A stretch of 64,000 nt of DNA, taken from contig NZ_KK073875.1 in the NCBI RefSeq assembly GCF_000585395.1, positions 1,392,407 to 1,456,406 on the forward strand, given 5' to 3'. The stretch's first letter is position 1, and the number at the start of each line of letters is the position of its first letter. The translations under genes and the position numbers were made by a program. The stretch comes from Saccharibacillus sacchari DSM 19268. GTDB lineage: Bacteria > Bacillota > Bacilli > Paenibacillales > Paenibacillaceae. The notes beneath the pieces are model-generated. The model saw only the letters and a list, made by a program, of their open reading frames with translations, ran no database searches and was not told the DNA's origin. Shown piece after piece: positions 51,979 through 60,325 of the stretch.

Positions 51979-54132
51979 TCATGCCGATCTAGCGGCTAAT
52001 TCATGCGCCTTCATGACGAGGGCATAGCCCGTCTCTACTACGTCGAACCCCGATAAGGTTTCTGCGTACCGGTCAAGGTCAGCTTGGATGCGTGAGTCTA
52101 CGTCGTAAGTCCAACGCGATCCGACCAATCTAAAAACCGCATTGTTGATAGTTCTGATCTCGCTTCGTTCTGACAACCGCTTTTGACAGTCCACTATCCT
52201 GCAGATTGAGTTATCACCAATTAGCTCGACTATTGCCTCATAAAATGGATTAATATGCTCCGCTTGAAGATTAATTCCCGATAACCGCTCGATGTCGAAA
52301 GTACGGTTGGAGCCGCTATTTGTATAAACCTGATGACTGTCCTTCAACATCGTATTGTATTTAATGAAATAATACTGCCAATCCTCAATTGTCCATTTTC
52401 CAGGATTAATAAGTGACTCAACTTTTTCCTTCATGGACCTCCCTTGTGCATTAATCAAGGCTGCTGTAAACCTCGTGAACAGAGGTTTAAGAGAGTTTTC
52501 GGAAAGTGTCCATAAATATTCACGGTTTGCACGTTTTCCGCCAAAGAGATACCTTGGCCCCAAGTTACTCCAACCAAGTTGTACTTGATATGATTCTAAA
52601 GATAACATTGCACGGGACACAAACGCTGCATTTACCTTGTCCAGCTCTACGAGTGTATCAGTCAACTGATTTGAAAACGCGACAAAAGCATCGAGCCATT
52701 GGTGTACTGCCCCTTTAAGTCTTGGCATATCTTCAAGAGTGTGCAGTGACTGTTTTAAGTGTGGATGTTTATTGAGAAGCTCTGCTTTCTCCTTCTCCTG
52801 GCCCCAATTCGTGCTAGTGAAACCAGGAATGGATGACTCCTGAAGTAGCGCCTCATATATGGGCTTGTTGAAGTTTACCATATAGTCAACCCCGCTCAGT
52901 ATCGATCCAATGTTCTCTACGCGTAGGTTACTGTTATAAACGCCGCTGTTGCCTTGGCGAACACGAATAAGTAAATTACGCACCACACGCAGTGTGTCAA
53001 TCAGATCCGTTTCTTGCATCGCTATCTTCTTCGCTACAATGGTATATAAGAGTACTCGTTCATCCAATTGTAATGAGTTGTTTAAACACTTTTCCATCAG
53101 TTGGATATCGTTATTAAATAAAGGCAGCTCCTCAAAGATTACTGTAAACTGCTGATGAATATCGCGGCGGGTTTTCCATAGTGACAATGCGTCAAATAAG
53201 AAGGAGACATTCTCCTTCTTATTATAAACCGACGCCAAATCATGGATTCTGCTAAATTCCTGAATAAGAAGACTAGCGTTTCGTTCAAACGGGTTAGCTT
53301 TAAGGTACAATGCACTGCTAATAAAAGTAAATAACCGCATGAACGCTCGATCGATCGTATTGTCCTCATCACGATATTCCCATAGTAAGTATGTCCATTC
53401 CTGCTCTATTCGTAAAGAGAATTGCTTGCTCTCCTCAATAAAGCCATTTTTCTCAAGCACCTGCTCGAACTGTGCCTTAAAATTCTCGAAAGTAGATAAT
53501 GGCTTACCTCTGGAATTCATCTTAATATATAGCTCATCACTTAATCCAAAGCGCTCTAGCTCTAGGAAGCTAAACGTGATTGGACAATCTTCGCTAGTGA
53601 GGCTTTCCAAGACAGGTTGGTCTACTTCGCAAAAAGATTCGTGTATGGAGTTCAGCATGACAAGCATCGCTTCGACCGTCGGGTCCGCTTGCCAATGATA
53701 CTGAAACCATTTCTTGTTCCGGATTACAGATGCAGGAGTATCAACGGAAAAATCGCTAAAAGGAATCTTCTGCTTCGCCAATTGTTCACAGAAGTCACGA
53801 GCGCTGATCCTGGTCTCATATGAGAATTTGACCATGATCTCCGACACGTCCTTATTCTCCTTGACCGCGAAATACCAATGGAGTAGGAACAGCGTCGTCA
53901 AGCGTTGCTGGCCGTCTAGAAGGAATAGCTCATCCTCACTAACAGAACCGTAAATGAAATCAAAATCTAACTTTTTCTTCCGAAGAATCGCTTCTGTTAT
54001 ATTTTCAAGTAGGAGCTCACGGATTTCTTTCGTCTGCTCGTCGCTGCGACCTTGTGCGTAATCACGCTGAATCATTGGAATGCGAACCTTATATTGCCTC
54101 AGGAGCCGCCAGAATGTGTTCGGTGGGTTCAT
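51979..54132 (-). CDS. DUF262-family protein (GmrSD/type IV restriction-like)
   Basis: The protein is 717 aa. The N-terminal DUF262 ParB/Srx-like fold has IPMIQRDYAQGR (18-29) and DGQQR (73-77) in FLLDGQQRLTTLFLLHWY, plus IKMNSRGKPLSTFENFKA. The long C-terminal part is helical and ends with QAEHINPFYE and NNAVFRLVG, which resembles a degenerate DUF1524 HNH-like segment. In GmrSD, DUF262 uses nucleotides to drive DUF1524 cleavage of modified phage DNA, so a defence role is likely. AAAGGGGA precedes ATG 54132. It starts 12 bp after a second DUF262 gene, and the two probably act together. There is no membrane segment. Confidence 0.85.
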   Translation of the reverse strand: MNPPNTFWRLLRQYKVRIPMIQRDYAQGRSDEQTKEIRELLLENITEAILRKKKLDFDFIYGSVSEDELFLLDGQQRLTTLFLLHWYFAVKENKDVSEIMVKFSYETRISARDFCEQLAKQKIPFSDFSVDTPASVIRNKKWFQYHWQADPTVEAMLVMLNSIHESFCEVDQPVLESLTSEDCPITFSFLELERFGLSDELYIKMNSRGKPLSTFENFKAQFEQVLEKNGFIEESKQFSLRIEQEWTYLLWEYRDEDNTIDRAFMRLFTFISSALYLKANPFERNASLLIQEFSRIHDLASVYNKKENVSFLFDALSLWKTRRDIHQQFTVIFEELPLFNNDIQLMEKCLNNSLQLDERVLLYTIVAKKIAMQETDLIDTLRVVRNLLIRVRQGNSGVYNSNLRVENIGSILSGVDYMVNFNKPIYEALLQESSIPGFTSTNWGQEKEKAELLNKHPHLKQSLHTLEDMPRLKGAVHQWLDAFVAFSNQLTDTLVELDKVNAAFVSRAMLSLESYQVQLGWSNLGPRYLFGGKRANREYLWTLSENSLKPLFTRFTAALINAQGRSMKEKVESLINPGKWTIEDWQYYFIKYNTMLKDSHQVYTNSGSNRTFDIERLSGINLQAEHINPFYEAIVELIGDNSICRIVDCQKRLSERSEIRTINNAVFRLVGSRWTYDVDSRIQADLDRYAETLSGFDVVETGYALVMKAHELAARSA

Positions 54133-54144
54133 CTCGTATCCCCT

Positions 54145-55785
54145 TTACTGAAAGACCTTTAAAGACTCTTCTATCGCCGATAGGTATCCATTACGATCAG
54201 ATTCATTCCACAACTGGAAATGATCAACCTTATCGCTGTAATACTTCATAAATGCGTTTCTCGTACAGATAGGAATGAAATGTCCCTTTTTGTCGTGCTC
54301 AAGCAACTTTCGATACTTGACAGGGTAGAAATGATTGCCCAGCGCGCTATTAGTCCCTTGGTCCAGCAATGCCAAGTTATCAATCGTGTTTAGATCTGTA
54401 CCAAACCTCTCCATATTTTCAGTTACAATCTCTGTAAACAGCTCTTCAAACTCATTCTGTGATAGATTAGGATCATTCAGGCGAGTTTTAAGCTTTTTGA
54501 CGATTGATTCGTCAGTGGGCTCGTTAAGCTGCTCAAATAGAGAAATCGTATCGCGAATCCATGCCTGCCACTGCTCCCTCGTTCTTAGCCCCTCTGTATT
54601 TTGAGCATGAATATGCTCGATACTCCATCTGCCCTTAGAATACGTATCGAAAGGAAAGCGTGCCTCATGGTTTTGCTGGGTCAAGCTCGTTGCAATATTA
54701 AACAAGAGCAACACGTTCTTGATTCGATCATTATCCACTCCATACTGCAGCTGGCTGATGTCAATCCCTTCAATTTGTTTATTCAATAATTGCTTCAATA
54801 CTTTACGGAAAGTCTGCTTGTCTGCGGTGTTAGCATGATCATAGAGATCGATAATCTCGGCAATATGTCTGCGTTGCGTGAGATAGCCAATATAGTGGTA
54901 CAACTCTCGATCCTCGAACCATTCCTCAATCAAAGCAAGGTAGCCCTTAATTTTTTGCCACACATCACTTAAATCCGGCTGCTTTTGAATTTCATAGAAA
55001 GTGAAAAACTTATCCGGACTTGCGGCCTTCGTATTCTTCGTATATAGGTCGAAAAGTAACTCAATACGGCTAGAGTAATCTTTCTTCGGATTGACGAAGT
55101 ACCATAATCGATCGTTTCTTAGTTTGCGCTCGATCGAATCCCACTCATTCGCCCGCTCCAGCTTGCGCTTTTCGTCAGATGTTAAGATGAGCGCCTTAAT
55201 AAGTTCAGCATTCGTAAGTGGAATTTTACCTATGTTCAGGCGACTAAAGACTTCCCGAACCTCTATCTCTGGATCGACTTCGTACCAGATGATTTTTACG
55301 TTTTTACCTAAAGCGATATGAAACTCATCTTCCAAAGTCACTCCATTCTCACGTGGCCCGTTAAACCATTTCTTCACAGTGTCGTACGCTTTCTTGAAGA
55401 AATAGTAATCGATATTTTTGTGGTCCTGTACACTCTCCAGATCGTTTAAAACCACCTCGCTGTCCGGTCGTATTTCATAGGTTATCGAGTAATTCACTCT
55501 TTTTAAGTATGACAAGATGATTTTTATTGTAGTTAATCGTTGCTGCCCGTCTATAACTTCATATTTCTTATGTCCAAATACATCCTGATCGTCGCACTCC
55601 CGTACTACAATCGGCTGTAGGCAATAAAATTCAGACGAACCGGATTGCATGAAATCATAAATATCGTCAAGCAGATTCAAAACCTGCTGTTCATCCCAAC
55701 GATAGCCCCGTTGATAAGAGGGAATAAAAAAAGATATATCTTTACGAAGCTCATTAACCGTTCTCAATTGAATCCCGCTGCTCAT
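54145..55785 (-). CDS. DUF262-DUF1524 fusion protein (GmrSD-like nuclease)
   Basis: The protein is 546 aa from ATG 55785 (AGAGGGG 6 bases upstream). The DUF262 domain has IPSYQRGYRW (21-30), DGQQR (79-83) and FSRLNIGKIPLTNAELIKA. The C-terminal DUF1524 HNH nuclease has WSIEHIHAQN (about 385-395) and NTIDNLALLDQGTNSALGN. The intact His/Asn motif makes this the likely active nuclease of the pair, with the downstream DUF262 protein as partner. It is a candidate type IV or modification-dependent restriction enzyme. The gene begins about 140 bp after the truncated TPR fragment. TTGACG upstream may be part of its own promoter, but the -10 is weak. Confidence 0.88.
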   Translation of the reverse strand: MSSGIQLRTVNELRKDISFFIPSYQRGYRWDEQQVLNLLDDIYDFMQSGSSEFYCLQPIVVRECDDQDVFGHKKYEVIDGQQRLTTIKIILSYLKRVNYSITYEIRPDSEVVLNDLESVQDHKNIDYYFFKKAYDTVKKWFNGPRENGVTLEDEFHIALGKNVKIIWYEVDPEIEVREVFSRLNIGKIPLTNAELIKALILTSDEKRKLERANEWDSIERKLRNDRLWYFVNPKKDYSSRIELLFDLYTKNTKAASPDKFFTFYEIQKQPDLSDVWQKIKGYLALIEEWFEDRELYHYIGYLTQRRHIAEIIDLYDHANTADKQTFRKVLKQLLNKQIEGIDISQLQYGVDNDRIKNVLLLFNIATSLTQQNHEARFPFDTYSKGRWSIEHIHAQNTEGLRTREQWQAWIRDTISLFEQLNEPTDESIVKKLKTRLNDPNLSQNEFEELFTEIVTENMERFGTDLNTIDNLALLDQGTNSALGNHFYPVKYRKLLEHDKKGHFIPICTRNAFMKYYSDKVDHFQLWNESDRNGYLSAIEESLKVFQ

Positions 55786-55924
55786 ACTCGGCCCCTCTAC
55801 CCTTAAAATAAAGTGAAAATTACGATGACAGATCGTCAACCGTTCCTTATCACAATCATAATTGAGTAAACCATCGCTGTTTATGCCTTAAAACCACGAT
55901 GTATACCCTATCCTACAAACTTTG

Positions 55925-56020
55925 CTACACCGTTTTGTAATAATACTGCTCCTCTAACAACGCCAGAGCCTCATGATATCGTTCCCGCTTTGCTAATTGT
56001 ACCCCAGCTTGAATACTCAT
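55925..56020 (-). pseudogene. Truncated TPR-type gene fragment or micro-ORF
   Basis: A frame of 31 codons with ATG 56020, 17 bp after the coiled-coil gene, and GAGGA 11 bases upstream. The peptide (IQAGVQLAKRERYHEALALL and a few more residues) has the pattern of the first helix pair of a tetratricopeptide repeat and then stops. It is probably the start of a deleted TPR protein of the helicase operon. No remainder is found downstream (55786-55924 holds nothing). Confidence 0.45.
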
Positions 56021-56037
56021 GGTCTTGTTCTTCCTCT

Positions 56038-56646
56038 TTAAAACGGTAAATCCTCATCAGATATATATATCATTGTGTCATCGCTTTGTTTTCCACGAAG
56101 TAATTCAATTTCTATCTCGAGAAGCGTGATACGCTGCTCATACTCATCTTCCATCTTTTTGATTTTCGAAGACATGGAAGTTACCATTCTTTTTAATTTC
56201 AACAGTTCTTCGTTTGATGACGAAGACACTGAAGACCCCCGGTCTAGCTTGCTATTGATTTGCTGCAGTAGTAGCTTCGTTTCGTTATCCGTAGTATTGG
56301 AAGTCTTCGTAGTACTTTGCTTCTGCGTAATTATTTTCTTTAGCTGCCCCTCCAACTTTTGGTTTTGTCCAGCAACCTCTTTTTGAATGATGTCCTTTAA
56401 GTTGTCCAGCACCTGAAGCTCATTGAGGCTTTTTAGCTCCTTTAGCCTTGCTACCGCTTCTTTTGAGAGCTTCTCTATTTCTTTAAAGGAATGCGTATGA
56501 TCAAGCACCTCTAGGGTTGCTTTAAAATCATTCGCTAGCTGCGAAAAGTTGGAAACGGTTGAGTCTAGTTCCTTCGTGTTTTGAGAAAGCTCATGAAACC
56601 GGTTTAAAAGGACTTCCATCGATTTATTTTCGGCCTTTGTCGCCAT
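56038..56646 (-). CDS. Coiled-coil protein, partner of the helicase
   Basis: The protein is 202 aa, strongly helical and charged. Coiled-coil stretches lie at about 10-105 and 140-190 (LLQQINSKLDRG, MSSKIKKMEDEYEQRITLLE), separated by a Thr/Ser-rich linker. There is no enzyme motif, signal or membrane segment. Its ATG is 2 bases after the helicase stop, so translation is coupled and the two likely form a complex, perhaps with this protein as tether or oligomerisation subunit. No family recognised. Confidence 0.75.
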   Translation of the reverse strand: MATKAENKSMEVLLNRFHELSQNTKELDSTVSNFSQLANDFKATLEVLDHTHSFKEIEKLSKEAVARLKELKSLNELQVLDNLKDIIQKEVAGQNQKLEGQLKKIITQKQSTTKTSNTTDNETKLLLQQINSKLDRGSSVSSSSNEELLKLKRMVTSMSSKIKKMEDEYEQRITLLEIEIELLRGKQSDDTMIYISDEDLPF

Positions 56647-56648
56647 CT

Positions 56649-59258
56649 TTAGCTCGTCTCCTTCTTAGTCCCATTAGTAAAGATGTTCTTCATTTCGTTT
56701 GATGTCGCTTCAATTTGTTTCAAATGCTGTAGATAGGACTTCAATTCCCGATCCAAGTACTTCGTCATCAGTGCATCATCATTAAGGTTTACAAGCTCCT
56801 GTAGTGGATTGGTTTCGAGCTTCTCCATCTCTTTTGGGATATCATAGTGTTCATGCCGATCAGAAGATAATAAAGCCTGCAATAGAAGCCTTGGCTCCTT
56901 ACTTTTGCGTAAATACGTAATCGCCCCGTCGAATTCCTTTAGCTCCATTAATTCACGACCGCAGCGAACAGGATCCCGGTGGATGTCATAGTCCTTCTTG
57001 ATTTTGCACCTTTGTAAGCCTTGTTGAGCGAGAATGGTATAGTCACTGTGGTCTTTCTTCAGTAAGTTCTCGTACAAAGCGATAGCATGCTCGTATGTTT
57101 CGTCGTACTCAAATTCTTCTGCTTCTTTCAATAGCTGGTCGAGTGTCGAGCCTTCACTTAGACCGAGTTCAACAAGGTCGAACTGTTCAATCACATCAAC
57201 CTGACTTAGTAGCCAATTACTTTCGTTCTCACCCAGGTGATCCTCTATCATACAAAATACATCTCTAGCTCGCGTAACAGCTACGTATAGTAAATTAAAA
57301 TAGTATCTGTACACCTCGTGGTTTAGCTTTAAGTTCTGAGTGAAGATCGCTCGCCATTCCTCATAAAACGCGGACATCATATTGTAACTTACAATATACT
57401 TCCGCTCGATGCCTTTAATTTCGGAAACTGTCAACACCCTAGACTCCAGTTCGGGATAAGAATGGACAAGCTCCGTTTTCGTCATCTCATTAGGAACAAC
57501 TACCATAACGTAGCTCTTATCGGCCACGCTTTGAAATAGGCTGTCCTTTTGCCCCCGATACAAAAATGGTTTTCTGGTATAATCCCGAATCGCCGTTTCT
57601 GTCCATACTAAGTTTTGTTTCGTACGAATCTTTTCATTCCGCAGTGCTGATACGTTATTCGCAAATTCCACAATACTCCGGCTAGAGCGGTAATTATTAG
57701 TCAATGTTTTTAAATGATTAAAGTGGCCGCTTCCATTAACGAATTTAAAAATACTAGCGATTCGACCTGCGCTGAAAAACGTGGGATTAACATTTTGATG
57801 AAAATCTCCACAAACAAAGATTTGGGAGTTTTTTTTCATTAGCTGACTAAGGTAGTAAATTTGAACCTCTGTTAGATCCTGTACCTCATCAACCACCATA
57901 TAGTTGTAGATGGGCTCACTTAGTGCTAAAGCCCTCCTTACCCAATCGCCTTCTTCATAATAATCTTGGCTATTTCGGTGCTGCACAAATGTCTTATATT
58001 TCTTAAATAACTGAATAACTCGTTTCCGTTGTTCATTGTTAAACATAGTGTAAGTCTGATTCAACTGCAGATATTCGTCTTCAGAGAGCTCCCTTTTCAA
58101 AGAGATCGCTCTCTTAAAAGCTTGAAGAACCGTCTCATGAAACGAAACCGAATTATCGGTTCTATACTGAAGAAACGAACAAATGTCCTGTAGCGGTGCT
58201 TTTAAGCAGAAAAAACCTTGCTGATCTGAAAAAGTGATATAGTCTTGCTCCCGAAGTAAGTCGAGTGTTCCGGCATCAAAAAATTTGTCATTTAACCGAA
58301 TTTCGTACTGCCAATTCAGTCCGATAATCCCCTGTATAATCCCGCGGCGTTCCTTCCATAAAGAAAGGGAATCGTACTGAGCGTGGTTCATGCCCGGCTG
58401 AGAGGCATACCACTCTTTGAATGCTTTATACGTCAGGAGACTTCCTTGTCGTCCGTCAATCTCCAAGCCCTCTAAATGTTCCTCGAGTGTGAAGAAATGG
58501 ATCTTCCCTTCATACTCCTTCGCATCCATGCCATAAAGCTTTGTAGTAATATCGCGAAATAAACGTTCAACCTTTTCCTTCAAGCGTCTTGAAAACGTAA
58601 CATAAGCAAGTTTGAAATCCTTTCCTCGATGCTCCCTGACATAGGTAGCAAGCTTGTACGCACCAATGGTCGTTTTTCCGCTACCAGCTGAACCCAGTAC
58701 TAACTGACCTTGGTCATTATCGATGACACATTCCTGCTGATAAGAGTCCAAATAGTATAAATAGCCTTCTTCCCCAAACAAATGATCAAGCTCGTCATGG
58801 CTTATGATCATTGGGATAGATTTGTTTAAAGAAAACTGTTCTAACTGCAGTAGTACTTGGTCTGATTCTACTATTGGTGGATACTCACTTTTGCTAGCGT
58901 TATCCTTCAAACTCCGTATACCTTGTTTGCTAAAATTTCGGTTCTTCGCTGTGATAATCTGCTTATCATGGGTGCAGTATTCTAGCAATACAAGACTATT
59001 TTTATATTCGTCTCGGATATCGTCATAAAACTTCCCTGCAATCGTGCAAAGAATCCGGTCACCCTCGTTAAATTTAAATTTATATATATGCGGGTGCACA
59101 TTTTCTAGCTTTCTTAGGCTATTTCCCTTTGGTAAACGTTCGAAGTCATATTTACTGTCCTCTAGTTGCTTCACAAGGGATTGTACCTTTGTCGTTACCT
59201 TATGTTCTTTGTCTTTGGGTACCGATTTATAAAACTTATCCAAAACCAATATATTCAT
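56649..59258 (-). CDS. UvrD-like SF1 helicase with an N-terminal RelE-like domain
   Basis: The protein is 869 aa. Residues 1 to about 110 resemble a RelE/ParE fold (KVQSLVKQLEDSKYDFERL, LRKLENVHPHIYKFKFNEGD, LVLLEYCTHDKQ). The helicase core follows: Q motif LDSYQQECVI, Walker A GSAGSGKT (189-196), motif II VVDEVQDL (about 455), motif III CGDFHQ, and motif VI LLYVAVTRARD (about 662). The last ~190 residues are helical and TPR-like (YDETYEHAIALYENLLKKD). All ATPase motifs look intact. It heads the minus-strand gene set of the island (TAGGAGACCGTC before the ATG). The fused toxin-like domain suggests an NTP-driven sensor-effector in phage defence; this is inference. Confidence 0.88.
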   Translation of the reverse strand: MNILVLDKFYKSVPKDKEHKVTTKVQSLVKQLEDSKYDFERLPKGNSLRKLENVHPHIYKFKFNEGDRILCTIAGKFYDDIRDEYKNSLVLLEYCTHDKQIITAKNRNFSKQGIRSLKDNASKSEYPPIVESDQVLLQLEQFSLNKSIPMIISHDELDHLFGEEGYLYYLDSYQQECVIDNDQGQLVLGSAGSGKTTIGAYKLATYVREHRGKDFKLAYVTFSRRLKEKVERLFRDITTKLYGMDAKEYEGKIHFFTLEEHLEGLEIDGRQGSLLTYKAFKEWYASQPGMNHAQYDSLSLWKERRGIIQGIIGLNWQYEIRLNDKFFDAGTLDLLREQDYITFSDQQGFFCLKAPLQDICSFLQYRTDNSVSFHETVLQAFKRAISLKRELSEDEYLQLNQTYTMFNNEQRKRVIQLFKKYKTFVQHRNSQDYYEEGDWVRRALALSEPIYNYMVVDEVQDLTEVQIYYLSQLMKKNSQIFVCGDFHQNVNPTFFSAGRIASIFKFVNGSGHFNHLKTLTNNYRSSRSIVEFANNVSALRNEKIRTKQNLVWTETAIRDYTRKPFLYRGQKDSLFQSVADKSYVMVVVPNEMTKTELVHSYPELESRVLTVSEIKGIERKYIVSYNMMSAFYEEWRAIFTQNLKLNHEVYRYYFNLLYVAVTRARDVFCMIEDHLGENESNWLLSQVDVIEQFDLVELGLSEGSTLDQLLKEAEEFEYDETYEHAIALYENLLKKDHSDYTILAQQGLQRCKIKKDYDIHRDPVRCGRELMELKEFDGAITYLRKSKEPRLLLQALLSSDRHEHYDIPKEMEKLETNPLQELVNLNDDALMTKYLDRELKSYLQHLKQIEATSNEMKNIFTNGTKKETS

Positions 59259-59452
59259 GACGGTCTCCTATTAGCGAATTGAACAAGCATTTAAAAGGGT
59301 TTTCATGGAATATGACTCCAAACAAATTTCAATCACTGACAAAGTTTTATCTAATATGACGAATATACCATGTAACATTCAAAAATTAGTTAAGGAAATT
59401 CATGATACACGCTGAGCAATAGTATAATACCGCGCAAAATGGAGGTGCCGTA

Positions 59453-59600
59453 ATGAAAAATCACTTTAACGGTTAAAGAGGCTGCAAATCTGATAGGTTT
59501 ATCAACAACTGCGAATTACAATATGTGTGTGGCAAGACAACTACCGCATATAAAGGCAAGGAGTAGAATCTTACTGTATCGATCGATTCTTGGAAAGTAG
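59453..59600 (+). pseudogene. Excisionase (Xis) gene remnant
   Basis: A strong site GGAGGTG precedes ATG 59453, but a one-base shift in the A-run just after it breaks the frame. The restored frame reads ITLTVKEAANLIGLST ... RQLPHIKARSRILLYRSILG, the usual HTH-17/MerR-like excisionase of integrative elements, and ends without the normal tail at 59600. TATAAT at 59423-59428 is a possible -10. It sits upstream of the integrase fragment, the standard xis-int order. Confidence 0.75.
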
Positions 59601-59749
59601 TTGGCTGGAGAATCACTAGATTTAATGCATGTTTAAAATTTCTACACTAAACATATTTAACTACAAGTAACAAAGCGGATCAGTACGCTTTGCTACTTGT
59701 GCAATTTAGCCATATAATTTCGAAATGTCATTTTGTAAAAAAAGAAGAC

Positions 59750-59851
59750 GTGAATTATACTAAACTCGCTAACTATCGTCAACGCCGCAAGAACTCATGG
59801 GAACTTACCATCAGCCTTGGACGCGGCGTGGACGGCAACTACACGCTATAA
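59750..59851 (+). pseudogene. Start of a tyrosine integrase gene (arm-binding domain only)
   Basis: A frame from GTG 59750 reads ANYRQRRKNSWELTISLGRG and VDGNYT, then stops. This matches the first ~30 residues of phage/ICE tyrosine integrases. The core-binding and catalytic domains are absent. The stop lies exactly at the 3' end of the minus-strand gene to the right, so the integrase was cut by a deletion or rearrangement at about 59850. Confidence 0.6.
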
Positions 59852-60298
59852 CCCCAACCCTATCCATAATTTGTCGTCTTTGATATCGATTGACTTGATG
59901 CTGCCGAGCGGCACTTTTTTTACGGCTTCCAGACCGTTCAAATCCAAGGCAACGACTCCTTGTGCGTAAGAAACTAATGGTGGCTAATCGAGCACTTTTT
60001 TCTTCACCACCTCCAGATTAGCCGGAGTAAAGGCTACCACTTCGAAATGGAGAACCCGGCCTTCGGCGCGTTGCGGCTTTAGAGAAATCTGAAAAGGAAC
60101 GGATAGAAGCATCTTCTTGGCTTTTCCTTGAATCGAAAGCGCTCCGTCCACAATTCTGACATCCAGTTTCTCGACTCCGGCGATCGGTTCTTTCTCAAAC
60201 AGGTATTGCAGCATTGCAGCCGTTATTGGCAGTTGTACCGTTTGCTCGTTTGCAGCCTGCGCCGCTCTGCCGATCATTTTTTTGAATAAGCCGCCCAT
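59846..60298 (-). pseudogene. Small gene with an in-frame amber codon
   Basis: The frame from ATG 60298 (AGGAGGA nearby) encodes 104 aa (LPITAAMLQYLFEKEPI ... LEVVKKKVLD) and meets TAG at 59984-59986. The same frame stays open for 45 more codons, with sequence that reads like the natural rest of the protein (VSYAQGVVALDLNGLEAV ... IKSIDIKDDKLWIGLGL), ending at 59846. A CAG to TAG change is the simplest explanation. The family is not recognised. It is the last gene of the RecD-like operon, 27 bp after the solenoid/OB gene. Confidence 0.7.
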
Positions 60299-60325
60299 AG
60301 GATTCCTCCTGAATTTTATTCCGCT

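Larger units (their letters stand above)
50489..59851. mobile_element. Decayed integrative element at the rlmD 3' end carrying defence-like cargo
   Basis: The left edge is an orphan 3' end of rlmD (50489-50551), as left by elements that integrate into the end of that gene. The right side has an excisionase remnant (59453-59600) and the start of a tyrosine integrase (59750-59851). Between them the base composition is clearly richer in A+T than on either side. The genes are a helicase set, two DUF262 proteins and broken toxin/immunity-like fragments. The integrase body, the right attachment site and intact rlmD are not in the window, so the right boundary is a deletion or rearrangement point, not a clean end. 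Confidence 0.6.
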
